Assembly: GCF_963259705.1 (NCBI RefSeq)
Contig: NC_081847.1
Location: 69,089,754-69,153,753 of the forward strand
Source of the DNA: Myotis daubentonii
Lineage: Eukaryota > Chordata > Mammalia > Chiroptera > Vespertilionidae
Direction: 5' to 3'
Length of the DNA stretch: 64,000 nt
Notes under the pieces: model-generated
Databases searched by the model: none
The model's input: the letters and a program-made list of their open reading frames with translations, nothing else
Told to the model about the DNA's origin: nothing
Translations under genes and position numbers: made by a program
Shown here: piece by piece, positions 38,321-49,441 of the stretch
How positions within the stretch are numbered: position 1 is the stretch's first letter
How the letters are laid out: every line of letters starts with the position of its first letter

Positions 38321-39076
38321 CTGGACACAGGAAAGGAAGATGGGGTAGCTGTCATTTTAGAAAGGCCTGGGAGGGGGTAGGCCGAGGGAAGGGGAGCCTA
38401 GCTACCTTGAGGTTTCAAATCAGATGACCCCCAAAGCCAACTGCAGTCCAGTAATCTTAATCTTATTTTGGGATTGACCGACTGACCCATTCATCCATCC
38501 GTCCAACAAAAACTCAAGAAGTGCCTTCTGCATGGTCAATATTGTGACAGGCACAGACCATACAGGGCAAACAAAGCATCCCAGCTATAGAGCTTGCACT
38601 GTTACAGTGGAGACAAAAGTTAATAAATAAATAAAAGACTAACATTTATTGAGTGCTTACTGTATGCAGGGCCCTCTGCTTTTAACATGACATTTCATTT
38701 TATTGTTACAAGGACCCTAGAAGCGGACACTTTTTGTTTTTTAACATTGAGATATAACATTAGGTTAGCGGCTAACTGTGAGCCAGTTAAAGAAACAGGT
38801 TTTGTGGGGCTTTGTGGCTGGCTCACAGTAGAGAGGAAATAATGGAGACAGGCAGCTGACCCCGAGCCCATACAGTGCTTCTAAACCTGACTGTCATCTC
38901 TCAGCCATTAGTGTCCTTAGATAGTGTGCAGACTCAACAGCCCATGGCCCTGCCCCACTGCCCTGATGCCCTTCCATGCCAGCCGAGTGGCCTCCTCATT
39001 GTCCTTGGAACACCAAGCATGTTCCTGCCCCAGGACCCTGACACACCTCATTTCTGACCCTGAACCACTCTTCTTT

Positions 39077-39295
39077 TTTTAAAAAAATATTTTATTGATT
39101 TCTTACAGAGAGGAAGGAAGAGGGACAGAGAGTTAGAAACATCGATGAGAGAGAAACATCGATCAGCTGCCTCCTGCACACCCCCTACTGGGGATGTGCC
39201 TGCAACCAAGGTACATGCCCTTGACTGGAATCGAACCTGGGACCCTTCAGTCCGCAGGCTGACGCTCTATCCACTGAGCCAAACCGGTTAGGGCT
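39077..39295 (-). mobile_element. Ves SINE
   Basis: Full-length, reverse. AAAAAAATATTTTATTG tail, AGCTGCCTCCTGCACACCCC body, head ending GCCAAACCGGTTAGGGC. One of the best-preserved copies here. Confidence 0.93.
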
Positions 39296-39314
39296 GAACC
39301 ACTCTTCTTATCTT

Positions 39315-39465
39315 TTTCGATTTTTAATCCTCACCTAAGGACATGCTTAGAGAGAGAGGGAGGGAGGGAGGGAGGGAGGGAGGGAGAGGTGAGACTGGGG
39401 ATAGAACCCACAAGCTTTCAGTGCACTAGATGATGCTCAACCAACTGAGCCACGTTGGCTGGGCC
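39315..39465 (-). mobile_element. Ves-related SINE with GGGA tract
   Basis: Older SINE subtype (AATCCTCACCTAAGGACA) ending GAGCCACGTTGGCTGGGC. A (GGGA)n run of about nine units lies at 39356-39390. The body is shortened. Confidence 0.75.
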
Positions 39466-40539
39466 CACCCGTCTTATCTGACCTCGCCCCTTTGCCTTGC
39501 TAAATCCTTCACACTCATTGTAAATGTCATTAATTCTGGAAGGCCTATTCTGGTCAGTTCCTTCTATTTTATGTTCTCACAACACACTGTACCTCTTCTT
39601 CTCACAACTGTAACAAAGTGTATCTGTGTGATTACTGTGTGGTGTCTGCCTCGGCCACTGGATGGTTGGCTCTACGAGGGCAGGAACCAAGTTGGTCTTG
39701 TTTACGCCACAGTACTAGCCCTACAGCCGGGGCTAGCATGGCTGGTGAGGAATCGGTTTGTGTGGGAGAAAGAGTGAATTCACTGGGACAAGGTGCAGCC
39801 TCGTGCCTGTCCTATTTAGACATCATCATCTCCACGTAGCGGACCCTCCCCGTGGCCTACAAGGCCCTGTGCCATCCGGGCACCGGCCTCTCTCATCCCT
39901 TCCCTGACCACATGCCCCCTCACGGCAGCCACACTGGCTTCTTTTTTTTCCTGAAAAGCACCAAGTTCTATTGTTCTTGGGGCTTTTCGTTTGCTATTTG
40001 TGGTAGACATGGCTAACTGCCTTCTACTAGCCATTTCTCTCTCCAATAGTTAATACAATAGCACCATGAAGATCTCATTAGTAATAAGAACGATGATTTT
40101 TAGCTAAGTACCTGGCTGCCAAGCTAGAAGGCTACCTTCCTCAGGCTCCACTGCAGCCTCAGCAGGCTAGTTCTGTGATGCAGAATCAGCTCGGAGGTGG
40201 GGGAGGAGGCAGCAGAGGCTGCACTGGGGAGAGAGGGAGGGGCTGCCCACTGGCATCCTGCCAGCCGTGAGCTCCCGGCCTGTTGACACGTCGGGTAATT
40301 TCCCCTCCGTTTATGGGAAAGCACAGCAGCCTGACAGAAACCCTGGGTATTTCCTGGGGCTTAACCTGGATGGGGAGCAGATGGCCTCCGCTGGCTGACT
40401 CCATCCCTGTCTCTCCACCCAAGCTCCCTTCCTCTCCCCCTTCTCCTTGTAGGGCTGGGTGACTGAGCAGGGCTGGCCCTGTAGCTCCCTGCTTCACTCC
40501 TGTAGTCAATAGACGGGTGCGAGGGGCCATGAGTGTGGG

Positions 40540-40745
40540 TGAGGTGGTGGAGCCGCTGGCCCCAGCTGTGTGATGCTGGGCAGGTAACTTAACCTCTCTG
40601 ATCTCAGTTTCCACCCTCACACAACATTGATGATAAAACCACTTAACTTATAGGGATGTTGTGAAGAGCAAATAAACTATTAGATGAAAAGCCCTCAAGA
40701 CAAAGTCTGGCATAGAGTAAGTGCTCAACAAACATTAGTTATTCC
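40540..40745 (+). repeat. MIR
   Basis: Contains CTTAACCTCTCTGATCTCAG, TTTCC, a TAGGGATGTTGTGAAGAGC stretch and TAAGTGCTCAACAAACATTA, in MIR order. Confidence 0.75.
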
Positions 40746-40861
40746 CAGGACTGCATTCGGCTGTAGCCACAGGCGAGACAGAAAGTCCTGAAGAGCTGAC
40801 AGTCCCTCTGGGAAAGTGGAAGACACAGGAGATCCCGAAAAACTCCCAAGCAAAACTGGAA

Positions 40862-41060
40862 GGAACTAGTGATAAATGCTACCATTTGTTATTGAGTGCC
40901 TGCTGTATACCAGGCACGGAGACATGCCTTTTATATGCATTAACAACAAACCTCTCCATAACCCAGGGAAGCAGAATTCTTTTTAGCCCCATTTCATAGA
41001 CTTGGAAACCAAGGCTCAGAGAGATTGACATAGAAGTGTCAGCACTGGGATTGGACGTGG
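40862..41060 (-). repeat. MIR-like relic
   Basis: Contains ACCATTTGTTATTGAGTGCC, TGCTGTATACCAGGCAC and TAGACTTGGAAACCAAGGC. Adjacent to the previous MIR; possibly opposite orientation. Confidence 0.6.
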
Positions 41061-41399
41061 ATTCTATCTGGTTTGAGACCCTCTGGGTGGAGGAGGGAGC
41101 CCTCGGAGCTTTTGGGGCCACGTGTATATGGTAGACATTATTAGCTTTTCCCTTTATGGGCCAGTAGCTGGTTCCAGATATTGGGACAATCAAGACACCC
41201 CAAATGCCTCCGGGAGATATCATCTCATTAAGATCCACTGACTGAGAGGGTGGTGATCTAGGGCCTGGGGATTGTGAGCTACCTGCCCCCAGCCCCTCCC
41301 CGACGGCTTGTTCAGTGCGATAAAGCACCGCTCTCCTGCTCCGAAGCCGGCAGCCTTCACCTAAAGCACCGTCCCCTGCTCCGAAGCCGGCAGCCTCTG

Positions 41400-41610
41400 C
41401 CTCTGCGGCACATTAGAGTCACCAGGGGATTTTATGCATCCTGATGCCGGGCTGCAGGCAGACGGAGGAAATCAGATCAGACATCCCTCTGGTGGTGCCA
41501 ATAGGAGCCAGGTTCGAGAACCAGTGGCGCCCTGGCACCTAACAAGCACCCAGGTGATGCTCAGGCGGCGGGTCCATGGACCACAATCTGAGCAGCGAGG
41601 GCTGAAACCC
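41400..41610. mobile_element. MER5-like hAT fragments
   Basis: Two overlapping stretches with GGCACATTAGAGTCACCAGG and CACCCAGGTGATGCTCAGG, as in MER5-type elements. Ends not resolved. Confidence 0.45.
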
Positions 41611-41820
41611 CAAACTGGAGGGGTGACACACACCGATGGCCGGGCCCACCCCGGAGCTTCCGGCTCCGCAGGTCTGTGCGGGGCCAGAGACCTGCATTCT
41701 AGCACCTCCAGGCGATGCCCACGCTGCTGCCAAGGGCCACATTTTCAGAAGCAGTGGCTGTGAGTGAGGCGTGTGGTGGGTTCTGTAACCTTGGGCAAGA
41801 TGCTTCCTCTACTCGGCACC

Positions 41821-42035
41821 CCGAGTGTGTGAGGTGCCGGGTGCGTGTACGTCTGTCTGGGAGCAGCAGGACCACAGTGTTACCAGCTTCCCCATAGAAT
41901 CAGGGCGCCTTTTGCTCTTGTCTAATCAGCACCTGTTTCCCTTTCTTTGGTGGGAAATAAGATGTCTATTTTCTTTTTGGGGGACTAGCCCTTCCCTGTA
42001 TGCAGTGGCCACACTAGGGAAAGCCTGTCTTTCTC
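41821..42035. repeat. 215-bp direct repeat, copy A
   Basis: Identical to 42511-42725 except 5 substitutions and no indels (about 97.7%). Starts CCGAGTGTGTGAGGTGCC and ends AAGCCTGTCTTTCTC. Lies 218 bp to the left of the EYA2 exon at 42254. Confidence 0.95.
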
Positions 42036-42253
42036 ACAGTGACGGTGATGACACACTAGCGCCCCCTCCCGGGGCAGCATGAGGATGGCACTGAGCGAGG
42101 GGATGTCCGCAACCCTCTCAGAGCAGTGCCTGGCACAGAGCGGGCGACATGAGTGACAGTGGGCATCCTCGGTGCGTCTCCCTTGGTGGGGGTGTGGCCG
42201 GAGCACCAACAGGCCCGTGACCACGGTGGACGGCCCTCTTCCGGCCCACTCAC

Positions 42254-42414
42254 CGCCCACGTTGTTCTTGTAGGTGTTGTACATCTCCTTGACCCGCCGG
42301 TAGCGGAAGGCCAGCTTCCTCATCCAGTCCACGCCGCCGTGGACGCCGGAGCCCAGGCACAGGTTGGCTCCCGGGGCCGAGCTGTGGAAGCCATCGGCCG
42401 AGAAGTTGTACGTG
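42254..42414 (-). CDS. EYA2: EYA2 coding exon: TYNFSADGF segment
   Basis: A 161-nt exon between a C-rich tract ending CAG and GGGCG|GTGAGT. It encodes [40 protein letters not shown] and [15 protein letters not shown] (first Ser and last Gly split). This is a highly conserved stretch of the Eya domain. The exon lies between two copies of a 215-bp direct repeat (41821-42035 and 42511-42725). Confidence 0.96.
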
Positions 42415-42510
42415 CTGGGGGGGGAGAGGGGCAGGAGAGGGAGAAGAGACAGTGTTAATGTGGGAGGGGGGCCCTTGGAACCGTGGGTGGGGCTCAGGGC
42501 CCACAGCCCC

Positions 42511-42725
42511 CCGAGTGTGTGAGGTGCCGGGTGCGTGTACGTCTGTCTGGGAGCAGTAGGACCACAGTGTTACCAGCTTCCCCATAGAATCGGGGCGCCT
42601 TTTGCTCTTGCCTAATCAGCACCCATTTCCCTTTCTTTGGTGGGAAATAAGATGTCTATTTTCTTTTTGGGGGACTAGCCCTTCCCTGTATGCAGTGGCC
42701 ACACTAGGGAAAGCCTGTCTTTCTC
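42511..42725. repeat. 215-bp direct repeat, copy B
   Basis: Second copy, 690 bp to the right, on the other side of the exon (ends 42414). Same length and orientation as copy A. Confidence 0.95.
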
Positions 42726-43355
42726 CCTTTAGAGTTTCTGGATGAAAGAGAATTAAAAAAAAAGGTTGGATTTGGTTCATCCTGACAGAAGAGCCCATAA
42801 GAAAACCGGTTCCCACTGCTGTGCTCCCCAAATCCGTCCTGCTCCCCCTCCCTTCTCAGGCCAGCCTGCTGCCCCTGCCCCCCTTCTGTGAGCACCTCTG
42901 TATCCTGCCATAGAAATTCCCTATTTTAATCTGTTTACTTGTTCCCGGAGGCAGAGTGGATTGCTGGCGCTTGGCAGGTAGAAGCCCTGCCCCGAATGCG
43001 GCTGCTGGGCCAAGGCGTTCCACGTGCGGAGACTGGGGCGCAGTCAGAGCCGCACACAGAATTAACCAGAGTGGCCGCTGGGAGCCAGGGGGACAGCGGG
43101 GCGGTTCCCACCCACGCAACCACAGCGTGAGCGTGGGAACCCCAGCTCTCCAGGGAGCACAGCTTTCCTTTCCCACCAGAAGCTTTGGGAGTAAACCACG
43201 GAGTAGCGCGCTTGCTTTAATGCCACGGGGGGGGGGCGGGGGCGAAACCCCCTTGGGTCGTGAGGAACCAGACAGCGCAGCAGGAGACAGGGTTCAGAGG
43301 AGCACTGCTCTAAATTCCAAGCCAGCTACAGGGGAAACTTAAAAAAAAACAGAAC

Positions 43356-43600
43356 CCTGAGGAGCAGGCCTAAGCTGGCAGTCAGACATCCTAGTGCTGC
43401 CATGGAGGCGGAAGAGGCTCCCGCCACTGCTGCTGTGCTCCTGGCTTCTGGCTGAGTGGTGCTCCCCCTGTGGGAGCGCACTGACCACCATGGGGCAGCT
43501 CTGGTGTTGAGCGTCTGCCCTCTGGTGGTCAGTGCACATCATAGCAACCGGTCATTCTGCCGTTCGGTTGATTTGCATATTAGCCTTTTATTATATAGGA
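43356..43600 (-). mobile_element. HeliBat-type Helitron, 5' part
   Basis: Read on the - strand it begins TCCTATATAATAAAAGGC, then AATATGCAAATC, CACTGACCACCAGAGGGCAG and GGGAGC. It runs through the conserved 5' half and then stops near 43356. It lacks the 3' hairpin. Joined head-to-tail to the element at 43622 through a 21-bp extra 5' terminus (43601-43621). Confidence 0.88.
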
Positions 43601-43621
43601 TTAGCCTTTTAGTATATAGGA

Positions 43622-43936
43622 CTAGAGGCCTGGTGCACGGGATTTGTGCACTGGTGGGGGCGTGGCCTGTGGGGATCGGCCAGCTGTGGGAGTGCTGCTC
43701 ATCCCAGTCAGCCGAGTGGCTGTGGACCCGCCCGCTGAGCGGCTGCTCCTGCTGTGGGAGCACTGCTCATCCCGGTCAGCTGAGCGGCGCTCCCACTGTG
43801 GGAGTGCACTGACCACCAGGGGGCAGCTCCTGCGTTGAGCGTCTGTCCCCTGGTGGTCAGTGCACATCATAGCGACTGGTCGACCCATTGTTCTGGTCGT
43901 TCTGCCATTCGGTCGCTGGGCTTTTATTATATAGGA
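43622..43936 (-). mobile_element. HeliBat-type Helitron, both termini present
   Basis: On the - strand it starts TCCTATATAATAAAAGCC and ends with a 6-bp-stem hairpin (GTGCAC, 43633-43638 and 43646-43651), then GGCCTCTAG. Host bases A and T flank it. Inner TGACCACCAGGGGGCAG-type inverted segments at 43811-43860. Non-coding. Confidence 0.93.
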
Positions 43937-43992
43937 TAATATATGTGTGCTAAAAAATGCAATACAACTTTAGAAGAATATATACCAAACTC

Positions 43993-44210
43993 TTTTTTTT
44001 AAAAAAGTGTTTTTTTTATTGATTTCAGAGAGAAAGGGAGAGGGAGAGAGATAGAAACATCAATGATGAGAATCATTGATCGGCTGCCTCCTGCACGCCC
44101 CTTACTGGGGATCAAGCCCACAGTCCAGGCATGTGCCCTGGCCAGGAATTGAACCAGGACTCTTAGGTCTGCAGGCCGAAGCTCTATCCACTGAGCCAAA
44201 CTGGCTAGGA
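43993..44210 (-). mobile_element. Ves SINE, target of a hAT insertion
   Basis: Reverse-oriented, from the A/T tail near 43990 to CCAAACTGGCTAGGA. The hAT element at 44211 is inserted exactly at its distal end, and GGCTAGGA is repeated after it. Confidence 0.92.
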
Positions 44211-44443
44211 CAGTGATGGCGAACCTTTTGAGCTCAGCGTGTCAGCATTTTGAAAAACCCTAACTTAACTCTGGTGCCGTGTCACATATAGAAATTTTTT
44301 GATATTTGCAACCAAAGTAAAACAAAGACATATTTTTGATATTTATTTTATATATTTAAATGCCATTTAACAAAGAAAAATCAACCAAAAAAATGAGTTC
44401 GCGTGTCACCTCTGACATGTGTGTCATAGGTTCGCCATCACTG
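44211..44443. mobile_element. hAT MITE (CAGTGATGGCGAACCT family), copy 2
   Basis: Intact 233-bp element with inverted ends CAGTGATGGCGAACCT and AGGTTCGCCATCACTG. Perfect 8-bp target-site duplication GGCTAGGA (44203-44210, 44444-44451). It includes a stretch before the right end that copy 1 (964-1180) lacks. Confidence 0.95.
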
Positions 44444-44504
44444 GGCTAGGACTATACCAAACCTCTTAATGGTGGTGATTCTGGGTGGCAAGGTCAGGAG
44501 CGGT

Positions 44505-45012
44505 TGAATTAAAAAAAAAAAGGTATTTATTTATTTATTTATTTATTTATTTATGAGAGAGAGAGGAAGGGAAAGGGAGAGGGGGAGAAGGAGAGAGGGA
44601 GAGAGGGGGAGAGGGAGAGAGGGCGAGAGGGAGTGAAGGAGAGAGGGAGGGGGAAAGGGAGAGAGAGAGGGGGGGAGAGGGGGAGAGGGAGTGAGGGGGA
44701 GAGGGAGAGAGGGCAAGAGGGGGAGAGGGGGAGAGGGAGAGAGGGACTGAAGGAGAGAGGGAGGAGGAAAGGGAGAGAGAGAGGGGGAGAGAGAGAGGTG
44801 GGGGAGAGGGGGAGAGGGAGAGAGGGGGAGAGGGAGAGAGGGGGAGAGGGAGAGAGGGGGAGAGGGGGAGAGGGGGAGAGAGAGAAGTCAACAAAAGAGA
44901 ACCACTGATAGGCTGCCTACTGCACACCCACTACTGGCATGTGCCTAGCCCTGGAACCAGACCTCTAGGTGCATGGGACAATGCTCAACCAACTGAGCCA
45001 CACTGGCCACAG
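44505..45012 (-). mobile_element. Ves-like SINE with expanded GA-rich tract
   Basis: SINE framework (TTTA-type tail at 44525-44553, head ending AACTGAGCCACACTGGCC near 45010) in which the usual short purine tract has grown to about 330 bp. Confidence 0.8.
44555..44887. repeat. (GAGAGGG)n / GA-rich low-complexity tract
   Basis: Almost pure purine on the + strand, built from GAGAGGGA, GGGGGAGA and GAGAGAG units with short GAGTGA or GGCGAGA interruptions. Subblocks recur, e.g. GGGAGTGA...GGAGAGAGGGAGG. The long Pro/Ser/Leu frames on the - strand are composition artefacts. Confidence 0.95.
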
Positions 45013-45323
45013 CTGAATTTTTTTAAATATGCATGTATTACTTTAGTAAACAGGAAATAGAGAGAGAAACATAAGTAGGCTCACAGAGAATTTGTGGAAA
45101 TCTCAGCCTCAGTGACTTGAGGGGATGTGGAAGAGGCTGCAGGGTGCGGGTGCGATTTCTGGGCGCAGAGAAACACAAGTCCCAGTTCTGGCTGGAAGCA
45201 GGAGTGTCTTATTCTGATAACCAGCCCGTCCCCACCCCCCACCGCCTCTCCACTTCCTAGTGAAAGGCCAGTGCGATGACCAATCCAAAGGGGCATAGTG
45301 AACTCCCCTCCATCCATTCCTAC

Positions 45324-45382
45324 CTTAAATCTTGGCCATTGTCATCGGATGAGACATCATCGACGTGGATCTGGTCACAATC
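45324..45382 (-). CDS. EYA2: EYA2 coding exon: acidic linker
   Basis: A 59-nt exon (acceptor CTCCATAG|GAT, donor TTAAG|GTAGGA) encoding DCDQIHVDDVSSDDNGQDL plus AG of a split Ser codon. The acidic linker is typical of Eya domains. It lies 11.9 kb downstream of the previous exon, the largest complete intron in the window. Confidence 0.95.
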
Positions 45383-46261
45383 CTATGGAGAATTTGGCAA
45401 GAAGAGGAAAAGAGGGAGAAATGTGACTGGTTAGTTAGGTGCCACCTTTAAGAACTGGTTTCATAAAGGAGGGGTAGGATGAGCACTGGACTGGGAGTAG
45501 AGCCCTGAATTCTACTGAGTTTTGCCCCTAAAGGTCGGTGACCTTGGGCAAAGTACCATTCCTCTTTTACCTTTGGTTTCCTTGGTTATAAGGAATGGGT
45601 TATAAGGATATAACTTATCATGCAAACCAAGATAGCTTTGCAAGTAAAAGGGGCTGCTCTTAATATTACACTGGGAGGACAGGCCCACAGTGGGACCACC
45701 CGTCCACCCCCAGGCACACCAGGACATATGGCGGAAACCTTCGCTTTGTTTCAGGTGTTTCCTCTGCTTGGAATTCTCTCCCACCTTCACCTACTTAGTG
45801 AACCGTGTATTCTTCTAGCACTAGCTTCTGGATGTAGCCCCTTCCCAAGTCCCCTCTGCGTCCCGTGACCTGTGATCATTGCCTATTGAGCACCTGCTAT
45901 ATGCCAGGCACTATTCCAAGGGCTTGCCATTCAATAGACTCCAAGGACATGCTGCTTGCGACCACCCGTTAGTCTCTCAGTTCCCTTGGGGAAACACCTC
46001 ATCAAATGTGGTGGGTTAAGACCACAGGGAGGGGAATGATGAAGGTGGGCACATAATCCAGGCTCAACCAATCAAAGGGACCTGGCATCCCTCTGGTCAA
46101 AGTGATTGCTTCGGGGAGAGCATGTGGTCTAAGCTGGACCAATGGGAATGAGCCCTGGGACTCTGGCCAGGGCTTCTGGAAGAGGTGCTCTCTGGGAGCT
46201 GGAGGGAGGGTCACATGGTTTGGTCTCCTGGATCCAGCCATAACGGAAACCAGGCCGCCCA

Positions 46262-46712
46262 GACCATGGTTGGCTGAATAAAGGTCCCCCCAAAGATGTC
46301 CACGTTCTAATCCCTGAAAACTGAGATGGCAAAAGGGACTTGGCAGATGTGACTAAGTTAAGGATTTGAGGTGGGGAGATTATCGGGATTCTCCAGGTGG
46401 CCCCAAATGTAATCACAAGGTCCTGTAAATACGAGGCAGAGGGATATCTGATGACAGAGAGGATAAGGAGATTGGAGTGGTGCCCTTTGAAGATGGAGGA
46501 AGAGGCCAGAAGCCAAGAAATACAAGAAGAAGCCGAAGAGGCAAAGGACAGACTTCCCCTCAGAGCTCCAGGAGAAACCACCCCGCTGACACCTGCAGCC
46601 CAGTGAGACCCACGCTGGCCTCTGGCTTCCAGAACTGTAAGAGAATACATTCGTGTTGTTTTAAGCCACTAAGTGTGCGGTAATTGGTTACAGCAGCCAC
46701 AGGAAACTGATA
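46262..46712 (+). mobile_element. MaLR-type solo LTR (MLT1-like)
   Basis: Contains TGAATAAAGGTCCCCCCAAA, AGTTAAGGATTTGAGGTG, TGTCCACGTTCTAATCC and an ending TTTTAAGCCACTAAGTGTGC, then CAGGAAACTGATAC. It is an old endogenous-retroviral LTR; no internal viral genes are present. Family name from memory. Confidence 0.6.
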
Positions 46713-46894
46713 CCTTTTCAGTTGAAGCTAGAGGGGTTGGGTTTCTTCACTTTGCAACCAGGAGTTAAGAGCGATGCTACGCACCCCACAGAAGCTCAGG
46801 CAATACACGCCAATCCTGCCAACTCCACCTCCATCAGGGAGTGCATCTGGGTATGCTGATGCGGCAAAACCTGTGAGCCCGCTGTGCCAGCCGT

Positions 46895-47090
46895 TAGAGC
46901 TCAGGCTCCAGAATCTTACCGCCTGGGTTTGGGTCCTGGACCCAACCACGACCCAGCTGTGTGACCTCGAGCAACCAGAGGTCGGGCTGGTACATGGAGG
47001 TAACCATGGGACCTTTGTCACAGGGTTGATGGGAGGAAAGGTGAGATGCCTGGCACGCAGTAGGTGGTACATAAATGTGAGTTCTTATTA
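46895..47090 (+). repeat. MIR-like relic
   Basis: Contains a CCCAGCTGTGTGACCTCGAG stretch and GGCACGCAGTAGGTGGTACA. Diverged. Confidence 0.6.
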
Positions 47091-47369
47091 TTGCAAAGAA
47101 CACTGTGGACAGTTAATGGCGGTCCCAGTTGTGAAACTCTTTGGAGAGTGCTGGAAAAACTGGGGGGACAGCGAGGGACCCCTCTGGAGCAAGCAGATAA
47201 CTGGCCTACAGCTAAAACCTCTTCTGCTCATTATTTCATATTTCCTTTCTTTCCATTCATGTTTGGTGGTCTCAGGTATAATTTAGTAGTCCCTCCCCAA
47301 AGTAGCTGAGTTCTATGGTGCACCCCAAAGTTAAAAAAATCTCACTGTCATGTGAATATTGTAGCAATT

Positions 47370-47545
47370 AGCCACATGTGGTTATCTATAGTTATACTTA
47401 ACTTAACTAAAATGAAATAAACTTCATAATTCAGTTCCTCAATTCAATGTTTCTTTGTTTTATTTTCCCCCCCTTATTCCGATTTCAAGTGCTCAGTAGC
47501 CACATGGAGCTGGTGGCTACCATAGGGGTTGGTGCAGGTATTCCC
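47370..47545. mobile_element. MER58-like hAT-Charlie relic
   Basis: Contains TAGCCACATGTGGTTATCT and the inverted AGTAGCCACATGGAGCTGG, GGCTACCATAGG. Old non-coding element; ends approximate. Confidence 0.5.
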
Positions 47546-48599
47546 ATCATCACAGGAAACTCTATTGGGATATTGAGGGATAAAACAACTAGGCTGACAA
47601 CTTATCTTCTATGCTGGTAAATTCAATTAGGGAAGATCTTACAAGCTGGCTGGGAGACACAGCTTATTTAGCCACAGTGCACTTAACATTTGTTTCTGGA
47701 AACCATAACCAGGCTGTAAACCCAGGGAGTCTCCGTGTCTCTGGCTCTGCCTCAGATTTTCAGCTACTTTGAGAATTGACAAGCCCCGGCAATGTAGGGC
47801 TTGCATTCCTATATCCTGACAGTCGGTGGCTGGGACATCAGTTCCCCAGTGTCTCCTGGGTTTTCTTCATTTTACGTTGCCTGGTCACTTGGCCTCTGAG
47901 GGCATCCGAGTTTGAGACCTCTGATCACAGCCCTCTGACAGTGATGGAAGGGTCTTAGGACCAGTGCTCCTGGCTTAGTAATGAAAACTGTATTTAAAAG
48001 CCAACGCAGACTTGACAGAGCACAGAGAAAATGAAATGAATAGCGGATTACCCCCAGCCCTTTGCTTTGCCTGAAATTGGAAAAACACCTCCCTCTGCCC
48101 TCCAGTCCTTTGCTCAGGCTCAAAAGCTGCTCTGGGGGTCACAGGCTCCGGCCCCCTGGGCAGGGCTCCCTGCTTTTCCCTGATGTCAGGGGAAAGGTAT
48201 GTGGGAGGCTCTGGTTTTCTCATTTGCAAGGGGATTGTTGGGGGCGCTAGAGTGTGACAACAGTAGCGATCACATTTCGGACTTGGTAAAATACCATGAC
48301 GCTCAGCGAGACACTACCTCATACTCCACCAGCTGACCTGGATTGAGTTACCTGCAGTGGGGGAGGGGGACAATGCGAGGACGTAAGGACGGGGCCGAGC
48401 TCTTGGGGAAGCGGGTCCTATGCCTCTCAACCCTGCTAATGGCTTCCCTGGGTCAAAGTGTGAGTATCCTGGGGGGTCTGAGCGGAACCAGCTGGCGAAG
48501 ACAGAGGCAGGGACCCAGGGGGACACGGGTGAGGCACCGTGCAGTCCTGGCCTCCGAGAATTCGCGCTTTCTGACTCAGAGAGACACCCGCCAAGAGCC

Positions 48600-48790
48600 T
48601 GTGCACGGATGCCCATCACCCCAGTGAGAAACTGGAAAACACCCGAAGTTCCGCGAGTGGGTCACAGCTAAATGAAATATGGTCCATCCATTCAGCGGAG
48701 CCCCACCCAGCAGTTCAGAAGGACGAGGTGGGTTTTCACGTTAGCACATGGAATTATTTCCAGGACACCCTATAGTGTGAGAAAAGCCGC
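48600..48790 (+). mobile_element. L1 3'-region fragment (old)
   Basis: Contains GATGCCCATCACCCCAGTGA, AAATGAAATATGGTCCATCC and ATTCAGCGGAGCC, as in L1 3' regions. Heavily diverged. Confidence 0.5.
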
Positions 48791-49104
48791 TGGAGAAAGT
48801 AACGGCCTTGGAACAGGACCTACCGCAGAGGGTGTCGTAAGGGTTCAATGAGCCATACAGGTAAAGCACTTTGGGAAGTGCCTCTCCCACGGAAAATGCC
48901 ACGTATGCGCTTAGAAAAAGCACTGCTGTTATCACTTTTTTGCATTCCATAGGCCCAAACTCTGTGCCTGGTACCGTCCTGGTCAAATTAAATCGAGGTC
49001 ACCACCGAGAGAGGCTCACGGATGGCCATCCCGCCGACGCGGCCATTTAGAAGCAGAGCAGCTCGCTCTCCGTGCGTGCTCTGCACTCCTGCAGCTCAGG
49101 GAGC

Positions 49105-49157
49105 CAGGCAGATGGGGGCGGGGGGCGGGGAGGGGTGGGGGGCGGGGAGGGGTGGAC
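49105..49157 (+). other. G-rich tract, G-quadruplex candidate
   Basis: Repeats of GGGGCGGGG and GGGGTGGGG with more than four G-runs of at least four. On the - strand (EYA2 sense) it is C-rich. Confidence 0.6.
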
Positions 49158-49441
49158 ACACTCAGGTCCCCATGACCTAGACGTGCGGTGCCCTTGGCGT
49201 TCAAATGCCCCTCCCTGGGCTCCAATCCCTGCCCTGCGTTTTCTAGGTGTGTCATCTCGGGCCACTTGCTTAATACCTTTGAATCTTCAGTTGTTGTTTT
49301 AGGCAAACTCTTAATGTTAAATAGTTTTAGATTTACAGAAAAGTTGTGAATATACTATAGAGAGGTCCCAGATATCCAAGCCCAGTTACCCTCATTGTTA
49401 ATATTGGATAGTCATAGTCACAACTAAGAAATAAGTATCAC

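Larger units (their letters stand above)
38321..42253 (-). other. EYA2 intron
   Basis: 3.9 kb with two adjacent Ves SINEs, MIR relics, MER5-like fragments near 41400-41610 and one copy of the 215-bp duplication next to the exon at 42254. Confidence 0.8.
42415..45323 (-). other. EYA2 intron
   Basis: 2.9 kb with duplication copy B, a G-rich run near 43230, Helitrons in tandem, a Ves SINE split by a hAT MITE, and a SINE with a long GA-rich expansion. No further exon. Confidence 0.8.

Noticed and set aside
44555..44887. Possible CRISPR array or coding repeat
   Set aside because: Units are short simple GA repeats without spacers; a microsatellite.
44547..44927. 126-residue - strand ORF made of Ser, Pro and Leu
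   Set aside because: Translation of the GA-rich low-complexity tract; no real protein.
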